From: Sinonovacula constricta
Lineage: Eukaryota > Mollusca > Bivalvia > Cardiida > Solecurtidae
Direction of reading: 5' to 3'
DNA: 64,000 bases
Assembly: GCA_007844125.1 (NCBI GenBank)
Contig: CM017567.1
Location: 9,358,457 to 9,422,456 of the forward strand
Position numbers and translations under genes: made by a program. Position 1 is the stretch's first letter. Each line of letters opens with the position of its first letter. Shown here in pieces: positions 13,401 through 28,400 of the stretch. The notes beneath the pieces were generated by a model that had not been told where the DNA came from, ran no database searches, and saw nothing but the letters and a program-made list of their open reading frames with translations.

Positions 13401-16400
13401 ATGGTTCATGCCAGGTATCCCCTAGCTAACAACATTTGACTATGACAGAATTATGGTTCATGCCAGGTATCCCCTAGCTAACAACATTTGACTATGACAG
13501 AATTATGGTTCATGCCAGGTATCCCCTAGCAAACAACATTTGACTATGACAGAATTATGGTTCATGCCAGGTATCCCCTAGCAAACAACATTTGACTATG
13601 ACAGAATTATGGTTCATGCTTTGTATCCCCTAGCTAACAACATTTGACTATGACAGAATTATGGTTCATGCTAGGTATCCCCTAGCTAACAACATTTGAC
13701 TATGACAGAATTATGGTTCATGCCAGGTATCCCCTAGCAAACAACATTTGACTATGACAGAATTATGGTTCATGCTTTGTATCCCCTAGCTAACAACATT
13801 TGACTATGACAAAATTATGGTTCATGCTAGGTATCCCCTAGCTAACAACATTTGACTATGACAGAATTATGGTTCATGCCAGGTATCCCCTAGCTAACAA
13901 CATTTGACTATGACAGAATTATGGTTCATGCCAGGTATCCCCTAGCTAACAACATTTGACTATGACAGAATTATGGTTCATGCCAGGTATCCCCTAGCTA
14001 ACAACATTTGACTATGACAGAATTATGGTTCATGCCAGGTATCCCCTAGCAAACAACATTTGACTATGACAGAATTATGGTTCATACCAGGTATCCCCTA
14101 GCAAACAACATTTGACTATGACAGAATTATGGTTCATGCTTTGTATCCCCTAGCTAACAACATTTGACTATGACAGAATTATGGTTCATGCTAGGTATCC
14201 CCTAGCTAACAACATTTGACTATGACAGAATTATGGTTCATGCCAGGTATCCCCTAGCTAACAACATTTGACTATGACAGAATTATGGTTCATGCCAGGT
14301 ATCCCCTAGCTAACAACATTTGACTATGACAGAATTATGGTTCATGCTAGGTATCCCCTAGCTAACAACATTTGACTATGACAGAATTATGGTTCATGCC
14401 AGGTATCCCCTAGCTAACAACATTTGACTATGACAGAATTATGGTTCATGCCAGGTATCCCCTAGCTAACAACATTTGACTATGACAGAATTATGGTTCA
14501 TGCCAGGTATCCCCTAGCTAACAACATTTGACTATGACAGAATTATGGTTCATGCCAGGTATCCCCTAGCAAACAACATTTGACTATGACAGAATTATGG
14601 TTCATGCTAGGTATCCCCTAGCAAACAATACTGTAATACTGTAACCCATTCTTTAGTCTTAGTTATTTGCTAACAACTTCTGCCTGGTAACAAAAATTAC
14701 TGCTAGAGACGACCGGGAGCCGACAGAAATGGATCTACAGTTCACTGTCATCATTGTATTTGATTATGTGTTCTGAAGGCTAAGAATTAACAATTATATT
14801 TTCAGTGTGTTTGGTGCGAGAGTAAGAAGTCATGTTCAATTAAAAAAAACATCATTCCCACAGATGAATGTGATCTCGGAGATGCCAAGTGGGCTGTGTG
14901 TTGGGGTAAGTGATAAGAATTATAGGCAGTTTTGATACAGCAACATTAGTCACATTTTAAATGTCTTTATACATGCATGATAATGACATCAGCTTGAAGA
15001 GCTTGCGAAGAAAACAAACACAGAAGTATAGAACTATATCAAATGGTAACTGGTCACATGACAAGCAGGGTTTCATGATAGGAAAAACATGTTATAGCAT
15101 TAGACAACTCACAGAACTCATTTGGTAAATTTCTTTGTTTTTAACATATTGTTTTTATTTGTTAGGATGAAAATAACAATTCTTAAGGTTTTTTTCCTGC
15201 CCTTTTCACTTATGATAATATATCTGTGTATCTGTTAATATAACAATGTCAGCAGAGTTTTTGGTGACAATATTTTCATGTAATAGAAATTCTTGTTTAT
15301 CACAATTTATTTTTTGTCAGAATTGTAAATTATATACATGTATCAGGCTGTTTGGTTGACCCAAGCTCCCGGGTTTTGACGCATGAAAATTCGGAAATAC
15401 CCCTAACTGACGCACATCAATAAAGCGACGGGAGTCATTTTGACCCGTGACAATTTCTTCTTGTGTGTCATCATAAGAAGCGAGAAAAGATGACAATGGG
15501 CGGAGTCTGCATATTAATGAGAACAGATTCACACACACACATCGATTACCTTCTGCTAGGAGAAAAACAATACAGTAGGCGGAGCCTGCATAATTAATAA
15601 GAAACAGGTGCTCTAATTCTGCCAATCGACATGTTTGCTCTTGTGTGCGTCTAATTTCAATATGGCATTTTGACAGAGGTGTAGAAAAATAATAAATCTT
15701 AATTGATCGGCATCTGTTTACTCGTAAAACATGTTTGTAGCATCCCGATGCATCGGAAGCAATTAAGGACGACTGTAAGCATTGTATAATTACTTGGTTG
15801 GACCACCTAAATTTGTGATTACTGGTAAGGTGCGAGGCGATACATCAAAGTATAATTTGACAGCGATTTAGAACTATGCACACTAATATGGCAAATCGGT
15901 TGATCGTATCAACAAAAGATGTACTTGTTACTTGAATGGTTGAAATTATGGCTAAAAAAGCTTGTTTGATGTGATAGTATTTTGATATTTCAAAATTAGT
16001 TTTGGGCACAGACTACAGTTTGACACAGTACATTTTGTACTGAAAACCGGTTTCTTGTTGTCTTGCCTGATGGTGCCTTTAGATATATTTAGTTAGGAGA
16101 TAATACTTGTTATATGCCTTATTGGGTGGCTGAGAACGTCGACTCTTATATTTATAATTGGTTTTGGAGTGACGTCAGTTTTGAGAATCAATATTATTTT
16201 TAACGGTAACAATGTAACAGTGTTAATTGATATGTTTTATTTTTTTTTATTTGATTGTCATAATTGAGATGCAGAAAAAAAAACAATATTTAGCAATATT
16301 CTGTTTATTAACTTGTCCCTCAGAAATATCAATAATTACCATCAAGGAGTATTTATACAAAATGTGGTCGTCAATGATATAAATGTATATACAATTATAA

Positions 16401-19400
16401 TTATATACACAAAAAAAGATGAATTAAATGCTATAAAGGGAAAAAGATAAAGATCTGAAGAAAAACCTAAATTCTTAAAAAAAAATAAAAAAAAATAATA
16501 TTAACTCTAAATAGTAAAACACAATCAACATTGATATAACAGCACATTTGTGCTTTATGATGTGCTACACGACTCACAGATATGACCCTCAGAAATTTGA
16601 AGTTGACCCCTGGAAATTTTGACTGATGGGTCAATGACCCTTGAAGTTCAGAGTCTATCGAATGCCCTGATGTACTGGTATATATTTCTTTAAAACTGAT
16701 ACTTAAACAGATTCAAAACGTAAAGCAAATTTTACTTAAAATTAAACATTCCATATATAACAGCCTTTGACAAGATACAATATACATTAGACAATATACA
16801 GAAACATATGTTGTCTACTTAAAGGCCAGCTACTAGCTTGTTGTGTGACAATCTTTTATAGGCTTCCTTTGATGAATGTTTTTTCTAGTGAACTATAAAG
16901 CCCTGCTAATTGCCAATAGTGTGACTACCTTTCATACATTTACTTTGATTAATGTACCTTCCAGTGAACTATAAAGCCCTGCTAATTGCCAATAGTGTGA
17001 CTACCTTTCATACACATACTTTGATTAATGTACCTTCCAGTGAACTATAAAGCCCTGCTAATTGCCAATAGTGTGACTACCTTTCATACATTTACTTTGA
17101 TTAATGTACCTTCCAGTGAACTATAGAGCCCAGCTAATTGCCCATGGTGTGACTACCTTTCATACACATACTTTGATCAATGTACCTTCCAGTGAACTAT
17201 AAAGCCCTACTAATAGCCCATGGTGTGACTACCTTTCATACACATACTTTGATCAATGTACCTTCCAGTGAACTATAGAGCCCAGCTTATCAACCATGGT
17301 GTGACTACCTTTCATACACATACTTTGATCAATGTACCTTCCAGTGAACTATAGAGCCCTACTAATAGCCCATGGTGTGACTACCTTTCATACACTTACT
17401 TTGATTAATGTACCTTCCAGTGAACTATAGAGCCCAGCTAATTGCCCATGGTGTGACTACCTTTCATACACATACTTTGATCAATGTACCTTCCAGTGAA
17501 CTATAAAGCCCTACTAATAGCCCATGGTGTGACTACCTTTCATACACTTACTTTGATCAATGTACCTTCCAGTGAACTATAAAGCCCAGCTTATCAACCA
17601 TGGTGTGACTACCTTTTACACAATTACTTTGATCAATGTACCTTCCAGTGAACTATAAAGCCCAGCTTATAGCCAATGGTTTGACTACCTTTCATACACT
17701 CACGTTGATCAATGTACCTTCCAGTGAACTATAAAGCCCTGCTAATAGCCCATGGTTTGACTACCTTTCATACACTTACTTTGATCAATGTACCTTCCAG
17801 TGAACTATAGAGCCCAGCTAATAGCCCATGGTTTGACTACCTTTCATACACTTACTTTGATCAATGTACCTTCTAGTGAACTATAAAGCCCAGCTTATAG
17901 CCCATGGTTTGAAAACCTTTCATACACATACTTTGGTCTATGTACCTTCCAGTGAACTATAAAGCCCAGCTAATAGCTTGTGTTGTGACTACCTTTCATA
18001 CACTCACTTTGATCAATGTACCTTCCAGTGAACTATAGAGCCCTGCTAATAGCACATGGTGTGACTACCTTTCATACATTTACTTTGGTCAATGTACCTT
18101 CCCGTGAACTATAAAGCCCAGCTTATCAACCATGGTGTAACTACCTTTCATACACTTACTTTGATCAATGTACCTTCCAGTGAACTATAAAGCCCTGCAA
18201 AGTGCCTTTGGTGTGACTACCTTTCATACACTTACTTTGATTAATGTACCTTCCAGTGAACTATAAAGCCCTGCAAAGTGCCTTTGGTTTGACTACCTTT
18301 CATACACTTACTTTGATCAATGTACCTTCCAGTGAACTATAGAGCCCAGCTAATAGCCCATGGTGTGACTACCTTTCATACACTTACTTTGATTAATGTA
18401 CCTTTCAGTGAACTATAAAGCCCAGCTAATAGCCCATGGTGTGACTACCTTTCATATACTTACTTTGATCAATGTACCTTCCAGTGAACTATAAAGCCCA
18501 GCTTATCAACCATGGTGTAACTACCTTTCATACACTTACTTTGATCAATGTACCTTCCAGTGAACTATAAAGCCCTGCAAAGTGCCTTTGGTGTGACTAC
18601 CTTTCATACACTTACTTTGATTAATGTACCTTCCAGTGAACTATAAAGCCCTGCAAAGTGCCTTTGGTGTGACTACCTTTCATACACTTACTTTGATCAA
18701 TGTACCTTCCAGTGAACTATAAAGCCCTGCAAAGTGCCTTTGGTGTGACTACCTTTCATACACTTACTTTGATTAATGTACCTTCCAGTGAACTATAAAG
18801 CCCTGCAAAGTGCCTTTGGTGTGACTACCTTTCATACACTTACTTTGATTAATGTACCTTCCAGTGAACTATAAAGCCCTGCAAAGTGCCTTTGGTGTGA
18901 CTACCTTTCATACACTTACTTTGATTAATGTACCTTCCAGTGAACTATAAAGCCCTGCTAATAGCCCATGGTGTGACTACCTTTCATACACTTACTTTGA
19001 TTAATGTACCTTCCAGTGAACTATAAAGCCCTGCTAATAGCCCATGGTGTGACTACCTTTCACACACTTACTTTGCTCAATGTACCTTCCAGTGAACTAT
19101 AAAGCCCAACTTATTGCCCATGCTGTGACTACCTTTTCTACAATTACTTTGATTAATGTTCCTTCCAGTGAACTATAAAGCCCAGCTTATTGCCCATGCT
19201 GTGACTACCTTTTATACAATTACTTTGATTAATGTACCTTCCAGTGAACTATAAAGCCCAGCTTATCGCCCATGGTGTGACTACCTTTCATACACTTACT
19301 TTGATCAATGTACCTTCCAGTGAACTATAAAGCCCAGCTAATTGCCCATGCTGTGACTACCTTTCATACACTTACTTTGATTAATGTTCCTTCCAGTGAA

Positions 19401-22400
19401 CTATAAAGCCCTGCTTATAGCTTGTGGTGTGATCGGAGCTGTCCTGGTTCTGGCCCTTACTGTGTGCATCTGTTGCTGCTGTTGCTGTAAGAAGGACAGA
19501 TCAGCCAAGTAAGTCTTATTTTTTTCTGTTATTCATGGACAGTTCCTAAAGTGTTTGTGTACACACACTGCTTTATCCGATCCGTGTTATTGTGAAGCAC
19601 ATGATGACTGTTTTACCTACTTTACATCATTCTTGTTTTCATTTTCTGATCACTTTCCTTAGGTATTAATAGTACTGTCAAACTACAGATAAACCTCTGG
19701 TAGAACCATAGATACACATGTCAGCTGGAAGACCTCACCACATGAAAGATTACACCGGTGGACTTGAACATCAGTTATAAGAAAGTCACTATAACATCTC
19801 TACCTATCGCTGTCTCTGAATAGCATATCAACCCTTATTGTGGTACTGTGTAATAATCAATAGCAATATTGTTTTCTTAGTTATATGCTCAGGACTTTAT
19901 GAATAGTAAACAAAATGTACCGATATATACTTAGTTGCAAATAGTGCAGGTTTTAATCTGGCAGCTTCCAGTGGTAGGCTTTGAGTTAAAAATATAACAT
20001 CTGTTTTTGTCTTTAATTGAATTTAGGTTGATGCCATTAATTATAAATTTTATGTAATCTTTATAGATATGCCAAAGAAGATGCCAAGGTGGACAGGAAG
20101 AAGTCTGAAATGAAAGAAAAGCATGCTGAAAGGTAATATAAATTTATAAACAGTACACAAAGCTAGGCCTTCAGAATTAGTCTGAGTTACTTTTCGAAAG
20201 TTAGATTATTTAGATAATTACTATATGCAGCTACATGTTTTTATGTACAAACAAAACTACACAGTTATGGTAGGTGTCAGTGACCTAGTAGTCAAGACGT
20301 TTGACTCTGGATCAGAATGTCCTGGGTTCAATCCCAGAAACGGAAATGTTAGTCCTAGAGCAAGACTATGTACTGCACATTGCTCCAGGTAGTACTTAGT
20401 ACCTGAGAGCACTGGTTGTGACCAGGAAAGGGGCAGTTATGAGGGGTTATATTTTGAAAGAACTTGTTTTACAATTATGACATTAAGACCATAAATTAAT
20501 TAAAACTAAATTAAACCTAAATTGCTAATAAATCTGTTTTTGTCTTAGTATACTGGTACTGTGTTTACAGCCATTGATCTGATAATGTGTGGGTGGTAAG
20601 ACTTCGTATACTGGTACTGTGTTTACAGCCATTGATCTGATAATGTGTGGGTGGTATGACTTAGTATACTGGTACTGTGTTTACAGCCATTGATCTGATA
20701 ATGTGTGGGTGGTAAGACTTCGTATACTGGTACTGTGTTTACAGCCATTGATCTGATAATGTGTGGGTAGGAATACTTCGTATACTGGTACTGTGTTTAC
20801 AGCCATGGATCTGATAATGTGTGGGTGGTAAGACTTCGTATACTGGTACTGTGTTTACAGCCATTGATCTGATAATGTGTGGGTGGTAAGACTTCCTATA
20901 CTGGTACTGTGTTTACAGCCATTGATCTGATAATGTGTGGGTGATAAGACTTCGTATACTGGTACTGTGTTTACAGCCATTGATCTGATAATGTGTGGGT
21001 GGTAAGACTTCGTATACCGGGACTGTGTTTACAGCCATTGATCTGATAATGTGTGGGTGGTAAGACTTCGTATACTGGTACTGTGTTTACAGCCATTGAT
21101 CTGATAATGTGTGGGTGGTAAGACTTCGTATACTGGTACTGTGTTTACAGCCATTGATCTGATAATGTGTGGGTGGTAAGACTTCGTATACTGGTACTGT
21201 GTTTACAGCCATTGATCTGATAATGTGTGGGTGGTAAGACTTCGTATACTGGTACTGTGTTTACAGCCATTGATCTGATAATGTGTGGGTGGTAAGACTT
21301 TGTATACTGGTACTGTGTTTACATCCATTGATCTGATAATGTGTGGGTGGTAAGACTTCATATACTGGTACTGTGTTTACAGCCATTGATCTGATAATGT
21401 GTGGGTGGTATGACTTCGTATACTGGTACTGCATTTACAGTCATTGATCCGATAATGTGTGGGTGGTAAGACTTTGTATACTAGTACTGTGTTTACAGCC
21501 ATTGATCTGATAATGTGTGGGTGGTAAGACTTCAAATACTGGTACTGTGTTTACAGTCATTGATCTGATTATGTGTGGGTGGTAAGACTTCGTATACTGG
21601 TACTGTGTTTACAGCCATTGATCTGATAATGTGTGGGTGGTAAGACTTCGTATACTGGTACTGTGTTTACAGCCATTGAACTGATAATGTGTGGGTGGTA
21701 TGACTTAGTATACTGGTACTGTGTTTACAGCCATTGATCTGATAATGTGTGGGTGGTATGACTTCGAATACTGGTACTGTGTTTACAGTCATTGATCTGA
21801 TTATGTGTGGGTGGTAAGACTTCGTATACTGGTACTGTGTTTACAGCCATTGAACTGATAATGTGTGGGTGGTATGACTTAGTATACTGGTACTGTGTTT
21901 ACAGCCATTGATCTGATAATGTGTGGGTGGTAAGACTTAGTATACTGGTACTGTGTTTACAGCCATTGATCTGATAATGTGTGAGTGGTATGACTTAGTA
22001 TACTGGTACTGTGTTTACAGCCATTGATCTGATAATGTGTGGGTGGTAAGACTTAGTATACTGGTACTGTGTTTACAGCCATTGATCTGATAATGTGTGC
22101 GTGGTATGACTTAGTATACTGGTACTGTGTTTACAGCCATTGATCTGATAATGTGTGGGTGGTATGACTTAGTATACTGGTACTGTGTTTACAGCCATTG
22201 ATCTGATAATGTGTGGGTGGTAAGACTTAGTATACTGGTACTGTGTTTACAGCCATTGATCTGATAATGTGTGAGTGGTATGACTTCGTATACTGGTACT
22301 GTGTTTACAGCCATTGATCTGATAATGTGTGGGTGGTATGACTTAGTATACTGGTACTGTGTTTACAGCCATTGATCTGATAATGTGTGGGTGGTAAGAC

Positions 22401-25400
22401 TTCATATACTAGTACTGTGTTTACAGCCATTGATCTGATAATGTGTGGGTGGTAAGACTTCGTATACTGGTACTGTGTTTACATCCATTGATCTGATAAT
22501 GTGTGGGTGGTATGACTTCATATACTGGTACTGTGTTTACAGTCATTGATCTGATAATGTGTGGGTGGTATGACTTCGTATACTGGTACTGTGTTTAAAG
22601 CCATTGATCTGATAATGTGTGGGTGGTATGACTTAGTATAATGGTACTGTGTTTACAGCCATTGATCTGATGTGTGGGTGGTATGACTTCATATACTGGT
22701 ACTGTGTTTACAGCCATTGATCTGATAATGTGTGGGTGGTAAGACTTTGTATACTAGTACTTTGTTTACAGCCATTGATCTGATAATGTGTGGGTGTTAT
22801 GACTTAGTATACTGGTACTGTGTTTACAGCCATTGATCTGATAATGTGTGGGTGGTAAGACTTCGTATACTGGTACTGTGTTTACAGCCATTGATCTGAT
22901 AATGTGTGGGTGGTAAGACTTCGTATACTGGTACTGTGTTTACAGCCATTGATCTGATAATGTGTGGGTGTTATGACTTAGTATACTGGTACTGTGTTTA
23001 CAGCCATTGATCCGATAATGTGTGGGTGGTAAGACTTTGTATACTAGTACTGTGTTTACAGCCATTGATCTGATAATGTGTGGGTGGTAAGACTTCAAAT
23101 ACTGGTACTGTGTTTACAGCCATTGATCTGATAATGTGTGGGTGGTAAGACTTAGTATACTGGTACTGTGTTTACAGCCATTGATCTGATAATGTGTGAG
23201 TGGTATGACTTAGTATACTGGTACTGTGTTTACAGCCATTGATCTGATAATGTGTGGGTGGTAAGACTTAGTATACTGGTACTGTGTTTACAGCCATTGA
23301 TCTGATAATGTGTGGGTGGTATGACTTAGTATACTGGTACTGTGTTTACAGCCATTGATCTGATAATGTGTGGGTGGTATGACTTCGAATACTGGTACTG
23401 TGTTTACAGTCATTGATCTGATTATGTGTGGGTGGTAAGACTTCGTATACTGGTACTGTGTTTACAGCCATTGAACTGATAATGTGTGGGTGGTATGACT
23501 TAGTATACTGGTACTGTGTTTACAGCCATTGATCTGATAATGTGTGGGTGGTAAGACTTAGTATACTGGTACTGTGTTTACAGCCATTGATCTGATAATG
23601 TGTGAGTGGTATGACTTAGTATACTGGTACTGTGTTTACAGCCATTGATCTGATAATGTGTGGGTGGTAAGACTTAGTATACTGGTACTGTGTTTACAGC
23701 CATTGATCTGATAATGTGTGCGTGGTATGACTTAGTATACTGGTACTGTGTTTACAGCCATTGATCTGATAATGTGTGGGTGGTATGACTTAGTATACTG
23801 GTACTGTGTTTACAGCCATTGATCTGATAATGTGTGGGTGGTAAGACTTAGTATACTGGTACTGTGTTTACAGCCATTGATCTGATAATGTGTGAGTGGT
23901 ATGACTTCGTATACTGGTACTGTGTTTACAGCCATTGATCTGATAATGTGTGGGTGGTATGACTTAGTATACTGGTACTGTGTTTACAGCCATTGATCTG
24001 ATAATGTGTGGGTGGTAAGACTTCATATACTAGTACTGTGTTTACAGCCATTGATCTGATAATGTGTGGGTGGTAAGACTTCGTATACTGGTACTGTGTT
24101 TACATCCATTGATCTGATAATGTGTGGGTGGTATGACTTCATATACTGGTACTGTGTTTACAGTCATTGATCTGATAATGTGTGGGTGGTATGACTTCGT
24201 ATACTGGTACTGTGTTTAAAGCCATTGATCTGATAATGTGTGGGTGGTATGACTTAGTATAATGGTACTGTGTTTACAGCCATTGATCTGATGTGTGGGT
24301 GGTATGACTTCATATACTGGTACTGTGTTTACAGCCATTGATCTGATAATGTGTGGGTGGTAAGACTTTGTATACTAGTACTTTGTTTACAGCCATTGAT
24401 CTGATAATGTGTGGGTGTTATGACTTAGTATACTGGTACTGTGTTTACAGCCATTGATCTGATAATGTGTGGGTGGTAAGACTTCGTATACTGGTACTGT
24501 GTTTACAGCCATTGATCTGATTATGTGTGGGTGGTAAGACTTCGTATACTGGTACTGTGTTTACAGCCATTGAACTGATAATGTGTGGGTGGTATGACTT
24601 AGTATACTGGTACTGTGTTTACAGCCATTGATCTGATAATGTGTGGGTGGTAAGACTTAGTATACTGGTACTGTGTTTACAGCCATTGATCTGATAATGT
24701 GTGAGTGGTATGACTTAGTATACTGGTACTGTGTTTACAGCCATTGATCTGATAATGTGTGGGTGGTAAGACTTAGTATACTGGTACTGTGTTTACAGCC
24801 ATTGATCTGATAATGTGTGGGTGGTAAGACTTAGTATACTGGTACTGTGTTTACAGCCATTGATCTGATAATGTGTGAGTGGTATGACTTCGTATACTGG
24901 TACTGTGTTTACAGCCATTGATCTGATAATGTGTGGGTGGTATGACTTAGTATACTGGTACTGTGTTTACAGCCATTGATCTGATAATGTGTGGGTGGTA
25001 AGACTTCATATACTAGTACTGTGTTTACAGCCATTGATCTGATAATGTGTGGGTGGTAAGACTTCGTATACTGGTACTGTGTTTACATCCATTGATCTGA
25101 TAATGTGTGGGTGGTATGACTTCATATACTGGTACTGTGTTTACAGTCATTGATCTGATAATGTGTGGGTGGTATGACTTCGTATACTGGTACTGTGTTT
25201 AAAGCCATTGATCTGATAATGTGTGGGTGGTATGACTTAGTATAATGGTACTGTGTTTACAGCCATTGATCTGATGTGTGGGTGGTATGACTTCATATAC
25301 TGGTACTGTGTTTACAGCCATTGATCTGATAATGTGTGGGTGGTAAGACTTTGTATACTAGTACTTTGTTTACAGCCATTGATCTGATAATGTGTGGGTG

Positions 25401-28400
25401 TTATGACTTAGTATACTGGTACTGTGTTTACAGCCATTGATCTGATAATGTGTGGGTGGTAAGACTTCGTATACTGGTACTGTGTTTACAGCCATTGATC
25501 TGATAATGTGTGGGTGGTAAGACTTCGTATACTGGTACTGTGTTTACAGCCATTGATCTGATAATGTGTGGGTGTTATGACTTAGTATACTGGTACTGTG
25601 TTTACAGCCATTGATCCGATAATGTGTGGGTGGTAAGACTTTGTATACTAGTACTGTGTTTACAGCCATTGATCTGATAATGTGTGGGTGGTAAGACTTC
25701 AAATACTGGTACTGTGTTTACAGCCATTGATCTGATAATGTGTGGGTGGTAAGACTTAGTATACTGGTACTGTGTTTACAGCCATTGATCTGATAATGTG
25801 TGAGTGGTATGACTTAGTATACTGGTACTGTGTTTACAGCCATTGATCTGATAATGTGTGGGTGGTAAGACTTAGTATACTGGTACTGTGTTTACAGCCA
25901 TTGATCTGATAATGTGTGGGTGGTATGACTTAGTATACTGGTACTGTGTTTACAGCCATTGATCTGATAATGTGTGGGTGGTATGACTTCGAATACTGGT
26001 ACTGTGTTTACAGTCATTGATCTGATTATGTGTGGGTGGTAAGACTTCGTATACTGGTACTGTGTTTACAGCCATTGAACTGATAATGTGTGGGTGGTAT
26101 GACTTAGTATACTGGTACTGTGTTTACAGCCATTGATCTGATAATGTGTGGGTGGTAAGACTTAGTATACTGGTACTGTGTTTACAGCCATTGATCTGAT
26201 AATGTGTGAGTGGTATGACTTAGTATACTGGTACTGTGTTTACAGCCATTGATCTGATAATGTGTGGGTGGTAAGACTTAGTATACTGGTACTGTGTTTA
26301 CAGCCATTGATCTGATAATGTGTGCGTGGTATGACTTAGTATACTGGTACTGTGTTTACAGCCATTGATCTGATAATGTGTGGGTGGTATGACTTAGTAT
26401 ACTGGTACTGTGTTTACAGCCATTGATCTGATAATGTGTGGGTGGTAAGACTTAGTATACTGGTACTGTGTTTACAGCCATTGATCTGATAATGTGTGAG
26501 TGGTATGACTTCGTATACTGGTACTGTGTTTACAGCCATTGATCTGATAATGTGTGGGTGGTATGACTTAGTATACTGGTACTGTGTTTACAGCCATTGA
26601 TCTGATAATGTGTGGGTGGTAAGACTTCATATACTAGTACTGTGTTTACAGCCATTGATCTGATAATGTGTGGGTGGTAAGACTTCGTATACTGGTACTG
26701 TGTTTACATCCATTGATCTGATAATGTGTGGGTGGTATGACTTCATATACTGGTACTGTGTTTACAGTCATTGATCTGATAATGTGTGGGTGGTATGACT
26801 TCGTATACTGGTACTGTGTTTAAAGCCATTGATCTGATAATGTGTGGGTGGTATGACTTAGTATAATGGTACTGTGTTTACAGCCATTGATCTGATGTGT
26901 GGGTGGTATGACTTCATATACTGGTACTGTGTTTACAGCCATTGATCTGATAATGTGTGGGTGGTAAGACTTTGTATACTAGTACTTTGTTTACAGCCAT
27001 TGATCTGATAATGTGTGGGTGTTATGACTTAGTATACTGGTACTGTGTTTACAGCCATTGATCTGATAATGTGTGGGTGGTAAGACTTCGTATACTGGTA
27101 CTGTGTTTACAGCCATTGATCTGATAATGTGTGGGTGGTAAGACTTCGTATACTGGTACTGTGTTTACAGCCATTGATCTGATAATGTGTGGGTGTTATG
27201 ACTTAGTATACTGGTACTGTGTTTACAGCCATTGATCCGATAATGTGTGGGTGGTAAGACTTTGTATACTAGTACTGTGTTTACAGCCATTGATCTGATA
27301 ATGTGTGGGTGGTAAGACTTCAAATACTGGTACTGTGTTTACAGCCATTGATCTGATAATGTGTGGGTGGTAAGACTTAGTATACTGGTACTGTGTTTAC
27401 AGCCATTGATCTGATAATGTGTGAGTGGTATGACTTAGTATACTGGTACTGTGTTTACAGCCATTGATCTGATAATGTGTGGGTGGTAAGACTTAGTATA
27501 CTGGTACTGTGTTTACAGCCATTGATCTGATAATGTGTGGGTGGTATGACTTAGTATACTGGTACTGTGTTTACAGCCATTGATCTGATAATGTGTGGGT
27601 GGTATGACTTAGTATACTGGTACTGTGTTTACAGCCATTGATCTGATAATGTGTGGGTGGTAAGACTTAGTATACTGGTACTGTGTTTACAGCCATTGAT
27701 CTGATAATGTGTGAGTGGTATGACTTCGTATACTGGTACTGTGTTTACAGCCATTGATCTGATAATGTGTGGGTGGTATGACTTAGTATACTGGTACTGT
27801 GTTTACAGCCATTGATCTGATAATGTGTGGGTGGTAAGACTTAGTATACTGGTACTGTGTTTACAGCCATTGATCTGATAATGTGTGGGTGGTAAGACTT
27901 CATATACTAGTACTGTGTTTACAGTCATTGATCTGATAATGTGTGCGTGGTAAGACTTTGTATACTGGTACTGTGTTTACATCCATTGATCTGATAATGT
28001 GTGGGTGGTATGACTTCATATACTGGTACTGTGTTTACAGTCATTGATCTGATAATGTGTGGGTGGTATGACTTCGTATACTGGTACTGTGTTTAAAGCC
28101 ATTGATCTGATAATGTGTGGGTGGTATGACTTAGTATACTGGTACTGTGTTTACAGCCATTGATCTGATAATGTGTGGGTGGTATGACTTCATATACTGG
28201 TACTGTGTTTACAGCCATTGATCTGATAATGTGTGGGTGGTAAGACTTCGTATACTAGTACTTTGTTTACAGCCATTGATCTGATAATGTGTGGGTGATA
28301 TGACTTAGTATACTGGTACTGTGTTTACAGCCATTGATCCGATAATGTGTGGGTGGTAAGACTTTGTATACTAGTACTGTGTTTACAGCCATTGATCTGA

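Noticed and set aside
15317..15625. 102-codon frame on the - strand in PTTG1IP intron 4
   Set aside because: No domain, no splice context, and it overlaps a probable old insertion.
15344..16669. Possible DNA element bounded by CAGG and CCCTG with atgta flanks
   Set aside because: Inverted-end similarity is too poor beyond a few bases.
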